Below the pieces are notes generated by a model. It did not search any database. It saw only the letters and a program-made list of their open reading frames with translations, and was not told the DNA's origin. Source: Megamerina dolium (Eukaryota; Arthropoda; Insecta; Diptera; Megamerinidae). Taken from it: DNA of 64,000 nucleotides. Shown in pieces: positions 1 through 11,600 of the stretch. Position 1 is the first letter of the stretch. The number at the start of each line of letters is the position of its first letter. Location of the stretch: contig OY978526.1 of the NCBI GenBank assembly GCA_963854835.1, forward strand, positions 32,576,501 to 32,640,500, given 5' to 3'. The position numbers and the translations under genes were made by a program.

Positions 1-203
1 TTTACTATGTCAACATCGGCATAAAGTTTGTATCGCTCATAGTTGATATTCGGTATTCGCCACCAACGCAAATGGGTTCAAGACCATGTGTATGATTTTT
101 CTCTCGAAAACTCCAAGTATTCTGTCATCTTATGTGCAAATTAACCAGGCTTCAGCGCCATACTTAAAGAGACTTGTAGAGTGTTGTTTTCGTTTCTCGA
201 GAG

Positions 204-377
204 ATGGCTCGTCTTTTCAATTGCTTTTTGAGCAACAAAGCAGCACCTGTTAGTAAGAGTGACCCTTCGCAATATCTAAAGGCTGAAATCATTGCTGGTG
301 TTAATGCTGATTCCAAGATCGACAAAGTCCTTCACTACTTCAAAAGCGTAGTTATTAACAGTGTCTGTGTTTGCTAA
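204..377 (+). CDS. Unrecognised small ORF, 57 codons
   Basis: An ATG at 204 opens a 57-residue frame ending in TAA at 375-377. The product starts MARLFNCFLSNK and ends SVVINSVCVC. The composition is more protein-like than that of the surrounding AT-rich DNA (few runs of K, I or N, balanced codons). The sequence just before it also has short open stretches in other frames, so this may be the broken remnant of a longer coding sequence or transposon rather than a stand-alone gene. No domain, signal peptide or membrane segment is evident, and I do not recognise the family. Confidence 0.25.
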   Translation: MARLFNCFLSNKAAPVSKSDPSQYLKAEIIAGVNADSKIDKVLHYFKSVVINSVCVC

Positions 378-1879
378 CGTTAGATACTTCATCTTGCCCT
401 TGTTCTAAGGTTATTAATTGGTTAATTATTAAAAATATTATCAAACCAATAAGTTCATTCCCTCTTTTTTATCAACTTTTTTACATTTTTACACACAAAT
501 GTGTCGGAGCGCCATAAACATAACTATACTTTAAGCGTGCATATGAGGGTACTTAGTGAAGAATACTCGCTTCACTAATTTGTCATCGTTCGTTGATCTT
601 GCAAGCGTAATAAAATGAGTTGTTTTATGACCTTACACAAGAAACTCTGCATTGTCCAAATGGTCTCTGCCGTTTCGTTTGATTTTTTGCATATAACGAA
701 TATTGAATGATACGATAGATTGAACATTTTAACATCATGTGGGGATTGATGTTAAAAAGTGGGATAACATCATGAAACGATGTACGTAATTTCTTATCGA
801 CAACTCAACTTATTTCATCTTACCAATATATGGGATAAACAAAAACACCCTATACTACCTTAATATTGATGAGTGAGATTGCTTTAATATCATTTGTATG
901 TATTTTTTATGTGTCCAACATGACCAATATCAGGGGTATAATCTCAATTTTACTACAAAGAACAGACGTGTGAATTGGAATTTTCACTTACGAGGTATTG
1001 CAATATCACATTTGCATATGCATATGTACATATGTTAGTACATTCTTTACGTTGAGTTAAAACAAATAGTGACGCTGGTGGGATTGTATATTAACACGAG
1101 TGTGTCATTCGCATTAAATTGCCAGTACCCTGCTCTAATTCTAAAAATGGACTCTCACTTCTATTGCAGTACATTGTCTAAATTTTACATACTCGTATGT
1201 ATGTACAATAACTAAAAGGTGCATGCATGTAGGTGCCTATATGTATTTATTTAATTTTTTTTCGAACGTAGTTGGAAAATCACAAAAGACCATACTCACT
1301 AGCCCATGCATAATGAAACACAAGAAACTATGTCAAACCGAACGCATACATACATAGTTATATGCATAGACGATACAGCGCATGTGCATGAACTATCGCA
1401 TGTCCTGTCGAACGAACGAACCAACGACTGAGCTAAAGCTGTGTATGTAGATGATGTAGAAAACCATACGACAAAATACATTTGCATTTTTCATGGGCAA
1501 CTACCCTGCAGGATATTTTGAATACTACTTGTAATCCATACTAAAGATTGATTAAAGATTTTATTTTAATTTTAGTCATATTGTGATCATACATCAAATA
1601 CTCGCATATATTTAATCAAAAAATATAAATATTAGAAATATATTTTAAAGAAATGCATTATTTTACATACGTTCCCTTTGTTAATTTCAAACCATATTTT
1701 TTCACAGCGGAAATTTTTCTTCCTATCTATATTATCTATAAGATTTACTTGTACATTGCAAATCAAAAAAGACAAACGTAATCGAATGAAATTTCGCAAA
1801 ACGATGCAACGGAAGTTGTCTTTGTTAAAATACTAGTACTCTCATCAAATTTGTATACCAAAGGCAAAAAGAAAGGTTA
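378..1879. other. Intergenic, no feature recognised
   Basis: AT-rich sequence with short ORFs only. A 62-codon minus-strand frame at 1299-1487 has no recognisable content. No repeat family shared with the rest of the window was seen here. Confidence 0.5.
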
Positions 1880-1892
1880 TGAAACGCAAACA

Positions 1893-2260
1893 AAAAAATA
1901 AAAAATAAATATGTGGCACTTAAAGCCCCAAAGGCCTCATTGGCCGAGCTTCTCTTCCATTACTGTTGTGCGTCATAAATTTTGGACAGTATTAGAATGG
2001 ACCTACTTATTTTAGCAGGTTCCGAACGGCAGAACACTTGTGACATCACTTTTTCTGAGCTTTGTCACAGAGTTCTTTGTAGAAGCTTTTTCATGGCAAG
2101 TTGTTACTGTCGGAAGAATTGCCAATTGCTTGCCGACAGGTGGGTACCGTTCGAAAGAAAAATCTTTTCGATATTAAATTTGTTATGCATCAGCCGGGTA
2201 TTGAACCACGACCTACAGATCAGAAGGCGAACACACTAACCACTGAGCTACGGCACCCAC
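1893..2260 (-). mobile_element. tRNA-derived SINE, full length, minus orientation
   Basis: Reverse-orientation copy of a roughly 360-bp SINE present six times in this window. Its tRNA-like head is at the right end, where the reverse strand has an A-box-like TAGCTCAGTGG and a B-box-like GGTTCAATACC. The body is unrelated to tRNA and the tail is A/T-rich at the left end. The 13-bp direct repeat TGAAACGCAAACA flanks it at 1880-1892 and 2261-2273, as expected of a target-site duplication made by LINE-type retroposition. An 85-codon frame inside it is incidental. Confidence 0.85.
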
Positions 2261-2752
2261 TGAAACGCAAACAGTAGTATCATATAAGTGCATATCTTAA
2301 AGCACATATGTAGGTTCATCAAAACAAGTACTTTTCCGGTTCGGCACTAGTTTATATTTTATACGCAGGGAATACATGTGCAGGGAGTACATGTACTTAT
2401 GTGTAAGTTAGTGACTTTTATAATATTAACTTTTAGTAATAACATCAACCAAACCGAAGGAAAAATCACGAATGCCGAAGCGTAAATGGAAGTAGAAGAT
2501 GAATTCGCATAAGTTAAATATAGCACCGTCATAGAATCGTCATATCGAAAGGAATTGTCGAAGCGCGTTAACGTATTTATTTCGTGTATAAATAATCAAA
2601 TCAATTGAGAGAAATATACCAAAATAAACAAATACAATAAAGACCAAATAGTAGTCAAAACTAATGATGTTTTAAACCAGTTCAAAATAAATTTGCAAAC
2701 ATGTAAGAATAAATATGTGACAAATTTACTGAAAAACATATTTTATATTGCG

Positions 2753-2755
<3 letters not shown>

Positions 2756-2783
<28 letters not shown>
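2756..2783. repeat. (GT)n microsatellite
   Basis: Fourteen uninterrupted GT dinucleotides. Confidence 0.95.
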
Positions 2784-4188
2784 ATCTGAGTGCATTAAAA
2801 ACGAAGAAACATATTTAAAAAAATCAGTTGCGTGACATAATGTACTTATATAGTATATACGTATATGTACATACAACTACATGTATATATAAATATATAC
2901 ATATGAATATATTATATATGAATTGCTACATATAAATGCATTGGATAAACCAATAAATATTATTCATTTTTCCACTTTCATATTCCATAAATAGTTATAA
3001 TACCATGCTAAGGGTTCAGTTTCACGATATATTCTTTCTCATACCTATGCCTACTCACACGACATCTGCTGGTGTGCAAAAACACAAAGTTACAATCACA
3101 AATATAATGCTTACAAAAAAAAAAAAAAAAACACAAACAATAAGAACAATAATAATTATTTACATAGTTACCACTACAGTTGCCACAGTTGTTACTGTGG
3201 CAATTGGTTTTTAACTCAATTCAGCCTATATTACATAGTGAGATCCAATACCAATACGATTTTGGTACAAAATTATATGCATAGTAAAAACATTTCCACA
3301 ATCTGCGTGTTCACACGAGGATTCATGAAGCGCATGCAAACTGTATTTTTTAGATGCGACACCCTTCATCCCTTCATTGGGCTGAAATAATCGATTTACA
3401 TGTGCTTTATAAACACTTAAGGTCTATTCTTGCACTTGTTATATCTTATGATTTCTATCTCTATTTTCTTCTTAAAAAAGATTTCCGTTTTGAAGGAACC
3501 AGTATTAATTTTTTTTTTTTTTTGGAAAATGTTAATACATATGTACAAAGTGTGCAATTACATTTTGTCTTGAATTTTTATTCAAAGGGTTTTACATTAA
3601 GCCATATCTGTACTTTTAAATAAATAGTGTGGGAGATAATGCAAGCCAAGCATCCTTATTGCAGATTAAAATAAATTCAATATAAATATGTTTCGAAAAT
3701 GACATCATTCAAATGGTATCCGTGGTTTCGGTATGATTTTGTATTATCAATTATTGTTGGTTTCTTGTCATAAACGTGGGACTTAATGTAGCCCTAGGGT
3801 ATAAAGTATAATGGTGTTAATGCGCACGATATTGCGACCAAATCGCATTGGCACTTCGTGAAATAGCAAATGCTTGCAACACTTTTTTTTTGCAATTTGT
3901 TGTAATTTCCACCATTCCGATGCGTTGTTGAAACATTACGAGTAATCAGCTGCCGAAGTTAGGACAAAACTCTTTAATTAATACATTTTTTAAAACAATG
4001 TCATTGTGAAACAAGAACATAATTTTCAAAATTATGAAGAACAATGTTCTGAAAATGAGTAAAATAATGCATATAAAGCAGAACATATATTTATTAGTAC
4101 ATATGTACATATATTAAGCTAAAAAACTGCAAACTAAAGTATGTTCATATATTTTCGGTATACTATATTCGTTTGTATTTTTGTGTCT

Positions 4189-4665
4189 CCATCATACTTT
4201 GAGTTTCACAGTATGCGGCAGTATATGAAAGTACGACACAATACAATCAGGAATGCGATATGATCTCGCTTTTAGAAAGTCAATTAATTTTCAACAATTT
4301 TTTTATTTACATATATTTTATTAGAAATAATAATATGAATTAAATTCATTAATTATGTGTAAATGTGTAATGTTTTTGGTTGCTGTTCACCGGTTGTGGG
4401 AAATGTTTTGATTACGGTTGCATACATTCATGCCATCGTACTTTGCATTTCACAGAAATCATACGGCACGATACAATCAGGCATGTGATACAATCTGGCT
4501 CTTAAAGGGTCATTTAATTATGAATAATTTTCTGATTTATATTTTATTAGAAATAATCACATAAATTAAATTCATAATAAATTATATATAAGTTGCAAAT
4601 ACTTAATTTATAAAAGATATTCACCGGTTATGCGACATGTTTTGACTACAATTCATAACATAAAA
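4189..4665. repeat. Diverged tandem duplication, about 240 bp x 2
   Basis: Unit 1 (4189-4432) and unit 2 (4433 to about 4665) share an ordered series of blocks. These are CCATCRTACTTTG, TTTCACAG, GATACAATCAGG or its near match, a shared TATTTTATTAGAAATAAT block, AATTAAATTCAT, TTCACCGGTT, and GACATGTTTTGA or GAAATGTTTTGA. Divergence is high, so the duplication is old. No coding frame spans it. Confidence 0.75.
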
Positions 4666-5589
4666 CATAAAAAGAATAACTTCGCGGCTTTGTAACTATG
4701 CACATCCCAATCGAAAACTAACTTTTGTAGAATAACGGTTACTCATTCCAACGATATATAGTAAAATAATAGGGTGAACGTACTGAAAATCAATTTGTAC
4801 CGAAAGAAGTTTACCGTACGGGTTGTGGGTCACCCCTATCCTTCAATATGTGTTTAATAAAAATCACGTTGTTCGTGTCATGTGGCACAACATGCTTTTT
4901 TCATATAAATTGCTCGGGATAATCACGCAGATTTACATTCTTTACACTGTTCTAATACTATTTTATTTCTAACTATTTAAGATTTCAGTTATAATTACGA
5001 ATAATTGCTGATTTGAATAATAAATAAATGAATAAATACATGATAATGTGATAATCAATTTGTACAGAATGGAATGAAATTCCGATTTGAAAATCAATAT
5101 CACGAATTTAGGGTTAAAGGTTTTGCGGTATATTATAATTTTTTTTTACGTATTACTTAAACATTTTCTTCACATTCTCTCTCTACCTCGACAAATAAAA
5201 AAGTCTGCCCGTCCCACACGGCAGATTTTGCTAAATACGATATAGTTTTTAAACTCAGCCTACCGCAATATTGTTAAGGTAATAGTGGTTGTGTATACCA
5301 TATACTGCAAACTATTTTGTATTCATCATAGTTGACTCTCAAAAATTGAACATTATATTGACGCATGTTTCACATATGTACATATTTCCAAAGGCCGCCT
5401 ATAGCAACTATATTTATACATATTTGTACAAAAGTAAATATATAAATATTGTATGCGCCTTTTCTCTTTCTAGTCTACTCAGCTTTCTTCAAGTAAACAT
5501 AAATTATTAAAAAAAAAACACACACACGCACAATAATTAGCAGTCTCTGAATAGAAGTTGAAAAGACATCATTGTAAAATCACAACATA

Positions 5590-5622
5590 ATGGATGAGGA
5601 ACACGACGGCGAAAGAATATGA
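5590..5622 (+). promoter_or_regulatory. Upstream ORF overlapping the start of the EB-module gene
   Basis: The first ATG at 5590 opens a 10-residue frame (MDEEHDGERI, stop TGA at 5620-5622). It is out of frame with the main ATG only 4 bases downstream at 5594. A ribosome starting here would miss that first main start, which favours leaky scanning or use of a later in-frame methionine such as 5714 or 6248. Confidence 0.5.
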
Positions 5623-8600
5623 AATTGGATGGGGCTGTAGAGCCCCACCACGGAGCTTCAATCAACGGAAGCTCCCTCGTGGCTCACGATGCAATTCGTG
5701 TTGGGAGACTGATATGAATCGAAAAAGATATAGTGATATCAATGAGAATAAGACCAACCATAATAACAACGTTATTCAAGCAAAGAACATCGGTAACAAC
5801 GATCACAGAGAAAACATTAAGAACAGTAAAAACACTGAGATAGATAATAATATCAGCAGGATGATGAGTTCGCAGAATGCAGAACAACAATATTACCAAC
5901 AAGATCAACAATTAGAATGCAACAAAATGGTGCGTCGACAAAATTTTGGTGGTTGCTCAAATGGAGAAATAATATTCCGGGAAAGAATGGATGATAATGT
6001 GATAACCAATGCGGACAAACTAGATAAACTTAGACAACAGCGCTCCACCGTCACTGGGCTAGACGGATGTGTTAATAAAATAATGACTAAAATAATGTGC
6101 GCCCGACAATCGTTAAAAATGCCTGTTTTGAAATACTTTAATATAGCATCGTTATGGCAAGGCAAACTCAAGCGCGCCAATGCCACCCGATTCGTGCCAG
6201 AATGCGATATCAGCAAGTGTCCCGAACCAAAATTGGGCATCTACACCATGTTGTTTTATTTGATATGTACAGCTATAGTATTGCTTCCTAATTATGTTAA
6301 TGGTGATGATAGCGATAATTTCTTTGCGGTGAACACCTTCAATGTGGGAGCTGAGACTACAACTCCTGAATTTGGTAAGCGTATTGTTATATAAAATACT
6401 AAAACGAGACGAATCAGTAAAATACTTTTTTTTTCGTTGTTTTGATGTAAGACAATCAAAGAATTTTGCTATGTTTCCACATTCTTTTGTATCACTGAAT
6501 TGTTCAACCATTAAATTGAAGTTGGTGAACCATCTTAATTATGCCAATCGCTACTCATATCATATTGAAAATATGAATCTTGATAATAGCTAATTATCAT
6601 GCAATAGAAACGCAATGTAAATGATAAAAATGAATTTAGCTAATTATAAAAAAGAAAAGGATCAAGTACCCACGAACAATTGAAAACCGTAATATATTAT
6701 TTTCTTTATTTTTACATCTTTCTAGATTATGCAAGCCGTGGTCAAAAGAAGTTTGGTGATAAATGTGAAAATACACTCGAATGTGGTTTTCCTGGTTCAG
6801 TGTGCGATCCGAAGAAAAAATCATGCCAATGCACAGAAGATTTACCCGTAACAAATCACATTGATAAATGTGGCAAAGGTAAGTAAGTGTGTCAGTAGAA
6901 CCGTATTTATTTACACTAGGGTGGGTCTATGAAAGATATGTAGTATCAAATCATTTAATCGTATAAAATTGTTATTTTTCGAGCCCCGCAAAAATCGGTC
7001 AAAACGGTTATTTTTATCATAACTTTTCAACGATCTGTATATCGTTGACAATATCGCGATATTTGCTTCATTTGTAGTATTTGCAAATTGTTGAAAACTT
7101 TGCTTCAATTAATGTACTGCTTCATAAAATTACTGTTAAAATAGAAATAATGAGAAAAACCCCAACAAAACCCAATACATTTTGAAAGCTCTACGTTTCT
7201 CTTTACCAAAACCGTAAAAAATCTGAAATCAATAATGACTAAGTTATTGATTTTTAAATGACGTAAATGTGTGTTAGTGTTAATGTTTCGTTTTGTGCTC
7301 GACTAGACCCACAACTTCCACTAGGTCACTTGAAAAGATCGTGCTATTAATTTTTTTATTTGCTTCACTGCTAATAATGTGAAAGCCTCTTCACATCATT
7401 CAGATTATCAATCACCTTCTGGTACTGTCATAAAAACATTTGCAGCGTTAATTTTGTATAAATATTGCCATCATGAGCTTAATTGTATTGATCACAAAGA
7501 TTTTGCAATTTTATCGAGTCTTGTTGATCTGTTTTATCAAATTGAAAAAATATCAACAAGTTTGATAAAATTACCAATTAAATATATTCAGTTCGAAAAA
7601 TAAACTATTAAAGTCAATAATATATTTTTGAGCAAAATGAAAAACAAAAAGATAAAACAGGTTTAATTCGGCCTGGAAATTCAATTCAATTCAATCCTAT
7701 TTTATTTTTCAAAACTCAATTTTACTTAGATTATTTTTTTTTTTAATTTCCGTGTGTTATATGATTATCAATTTGATACTGATAATGACTTTTGTAGTTT
7801 TATGAGGTACGAAAACGCACAACTTTTAATTGAAAACAAATAAATGACCCAATGCGACACCCCTCCAGGATTCCTAGAACCACCTATGTACATAGGTCGA
7901 TAGTATACGTAGAATTATGACGAATAGCAAACGTTCAATGGTTTTCATTTTTGGAGAATTTTTCCATATTTCTTTCGACTAAATGTCGTCCATGTTAAAA
8001 TAAAACACCCTTCTGAAGAGTTGAATGCTATGAAATCTCATATTAATTGAAATTTCGTGTCAATTATATTAAAAGAGTGAAATTTTGTGCTATTTGTAAA
8101 TACTCCAGAAATGGTTGAGTATTTCAAATTGATTCTTCAGACAATATTTAACTTAAAACATGAGAAAAAGTTGTCGTTGTCGAAAATTGATGATTGTATT
8201 ATGAAAATTTTTGCCATTTGTCTTCATGGAATGCCGACGATCGATTAAATTTTATCGCGCCTATACCGATAAGTGGCACCATTTTCCAATAATTCATTTT
8301 ACGTTATTTACAGAGGCTGCTGTAAACGAATCTTGCTTCTTCAATGAGCAATGCGAGGTAAAATATTTTCAGACCGAATGCAGAGATGGCAGATGTGTTT
8401 GTCGCTTCGAGATGACACCAGTTTGGGGCAAAGATGGTACCGTCGAATGCAAAGGTAAGTATTACGATTTTCTGTAAAATTCAATGCTCAGGCTACTTAT
8501 GTGCCTTTATGTAATTTATACAGGAAGACAAGAGAAGAGGGGTCCTGAAACGTATATCGATCCAGCGATGATTGGCGTTTTAATAGGAATGGCATTGATG

Positions 8601-11600
8601 TTTATTATAATTTGCGTCGTTTTGAGATTATTCAGCCAGTGAGTAAAATAAATTAGTATTACTTTAAAATGTTCCATTTTTTATTTTGTTAATCATAGAA
8701 GTCAGTGTCGTACACGCACAAAAGATGACTAATTAATACTCGTATGTAAAATATAGAACAACCTTTCGATATTGTACTGGTTTGAAATAAAAATGCGAAA
8801 ACTTCACTAGACCCGATATCTATCATATTATTTTATATTTATATGTTTATTTGTATATAAGTATGTGTTTACATAATTTTATAAATAATTTGATTATTTT
8901 CAGAGCACGTTGGCGAGAGAACCGGACCATCTTTAATACACCAAATCCCCGTCTGATGAATGTATCACTTTTGCGTGACAGTAAACTGTTGCATGGACAG
9001 GAGCGTCGAGGCTCTCGAATGTCTGTAAGAGCACCTTCGCGTCAACCGAGCATGGCTTCGTTGCGACCACATTCGCCGAACCCATCGCTAGGTAAGACAG
9101 GTTTGTATTTCGAAGCCCTATGTGCGTTTCCGTCTTTCATCTTCAGCTTCTCACATTTTTTCCATCTTTCGTTTTTTCTTAATATTATGTATGTAACATA
9201 CATTAAGAAAGCACTGTGTAAATTTGTGACAAGCTTTATTCAATCAATTACAATAAGTTATTTTATTTATTTATTTATTTTTTTTTTTGAAACGTTGGAA
9301 CGGTTTCCATTCTATAGGTTTCATTAACTTCTAATATAATGCTCAGTGCATTTGGGTAATTTAAAAAAAAACGCGTTTTTTTGGTACATTTTTGAACAAA
9401 TGTTTTCTTCATTGAAAACCAATTTTTAATCTTGGCCATTATTATCTCTGAGTTTTTGCCATTTTTTGGGTAATTTCATAATTCCATCGGTGTAGAAGTC
9501 CTGTGGTTTATCGGAGAGAATCTTGGCCAAGTGATTATCAGCGGCTCTTGGATCGGCCAATTTTATACCACTAAGAGAGTTTTGCAGAGACCGAAACAAA
9601 TGGTAGTCAGACGGTACAAGTTCCGGGCTGTACGGTGGTTGCATCAAAACTTTCCAACCAAGTTCCGTCAATTTGTTCCGAGTCATCAAAGAATATGTAT
9701 GGCCTGGCATTTTCATGATCGAACCAAGTCCTTTTCTAGTCGCTTTTCCTTGAATACTTCGTTCAAGCGGTCGAGTTGTGAACAGTAGAGATCAGAACTA
9801 ACCTTTTCGTCAGGTTGTAGCAGCTCGTAATAGACAACTTTCAATCTTACCAAACACTTTGAAGTCGTTTGTGAAGGTTTGCCGGCCTTCGACCATGATC
9901 GTATGCGTTGGATATTCTAGCATTTTTCGGTCAACGCACCATCTAGTAATCATCCGCAGAGAATTTAAATTACCCAATATATATATACATACATACTTGT
10001 ATATGGTAGCAAAATGTTTAGCAAAACGTTTTAAATATAGTTTATTAATATTATTATTATCTATATGCAATTAAATTGAAATGATACTATGAAATTGTTA
10101 AACTACTACGCCTTCTTACCGTTCCAAAAACTAGGGCGCATAAATCGTTCGAAAAGTAATACGCGCTCGAGTGATTTCCACGTCAGTGATGCAACGAATT
10201 GTTCGCGACTTCTCGAACACCAACACAATGTAACGAACGCATCGCATATTCCCCTATCACCAGCAAGTGCTGCCACAATCACATCGCCTCCATATGTATC
10301 ACCGTCAAACGCAGGAGCATACGCTATATATGGCTGTGGTAATACTAATACTGGCTATTAAAACAAATACATTTAAAGGAGTAGCCTTCTTTAATCCCCT
10401 ATGTAGCTCTTATATGCGCTATTAATTAATGAGTCATTTTCTATCGTAGGAATATGAATAATGAGCAAAAGGTCATGCATCGCAAGTAATTTAAATGAGA
10501 TGTTTAATAATAAAGTCAAAAGTAATTTATTAATAAGTAAACAAAAAACAGGTAGGTGCCGTAGCTCAGTGGTTAGTGTGTTCGCCTTCTGATCTGTAGG
10601 TCGTGGTTCAATCCCCGGCTGATGCATAACAAATTTAATATCGATAATATTTTTCTTTCGAATGGTACCCACCTGTCGGCAAGAAATTGGCAATTCTTCC
10701 GGCAGTAACAACTTGCCATGAAATAGCTTCTTAAAGAGCTCTGTGACAAAGCTCAGAAAAAGTGATGTCACAAGTGTTCTGCCGTTCGGAACCGGCTAAA
10801 ATAAGTAGGTCCCTTCTAATACTGTCCAAATTTAAGACCCACAACAGTAATGGAAGAGAAGCTGGGCCAATGAGCCCTTTGGGGCTTTAAGTACCACATA
10901 TTTATTTATTTAAACAAAAAACAGCTTGACACCTTTTTGATCTTTCCGAAAAGACAAAATAATAGTGCAGTGCACATTTTTTTAGTCAAGAAAATCTAAA
11001 TGATGATCTGTCTAGCGACAAAAAAGTTCTGTGAATTTTAAATATAAACATCCAAATGCATGACCTTTTTATCATCCTTACATGTATTCAATTTCAAAGT
11101 TGAACTTCTTCTCTTAGTAAGCCTTAATACAGGTTGTTCGTAGTAATATAAATGAATGCATTGAAGTGAATTTTATTTTTCTTTTCCTAAGTTAACTATT
11201 CTAAATTATCCTTTGTATATAATTAGTATAACCTATATTTATAACCCATAATTATATTGTCATCTAGTAAGAACAGTACTATTGATTTTGCTTCTAGCTC
11301 TCCGTAAGTTGAAATTTTTACGCTGTTTTTCTATTAAATCTACCATGTAAAATGTATAAACAAAGAATGCATTTGTTGTGAAATAATTTGTTTATATTTC
11401 ATAAATTACAGTAGCTTGTTGATAATGCCATTACTGGTTTTTATTTATTTATTTTTTTTTTTTTAACAAATTTTTAACAGCGGGAAGTAAATATTATTAC
11501 TTCATGTAACATATCTTCAGATCATTTTGTAATAATGAAATTGCATTGTGGATATTAATTATTAATTAATGCAGCATTGTTGCAAACCATGCCTACATAT

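Larger units (their letters stand above)
2274..5589. other. Intergenic region upstream of the EB-module gene
   Basis: AT-rich DNA with a TG microsatellite, a tandem duplication (both listed separately) and homopolymer runs. A perfect 9-bp hairpin (TTGCCACAG, six-base loop, CTGTGGCAA) lies at 3180-3203. The downstream gene's promoter and 5' UTR should lie toward the right end, but no core promoter element could be assigned with confidence. Short ORFs in this stretch have no recognisable content. Confidence 0.4.

Noticed and set aside
1982..2239. 85-codon plus-strand frame, repeated almost unchanged at 43047-43304
   Set aside because: It lies wholly inside the reverse strand of the tRNA-derived SINE; the similarity reflects the repeat, not a gene.
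6918..7320. Possible inverted-repeat element (GTGGGTCTA … TAGACCCAC)
   Set aside because: Only about 9 bp match and no further arm similarity or target duplication was found.
10560..10632. Possible functional tRNA gene
   Set aside because: Has Pol III boxes but no convincing cloverleaf (the D and acceptor stems do not pair), and it is the head of a SINE with target duplications.
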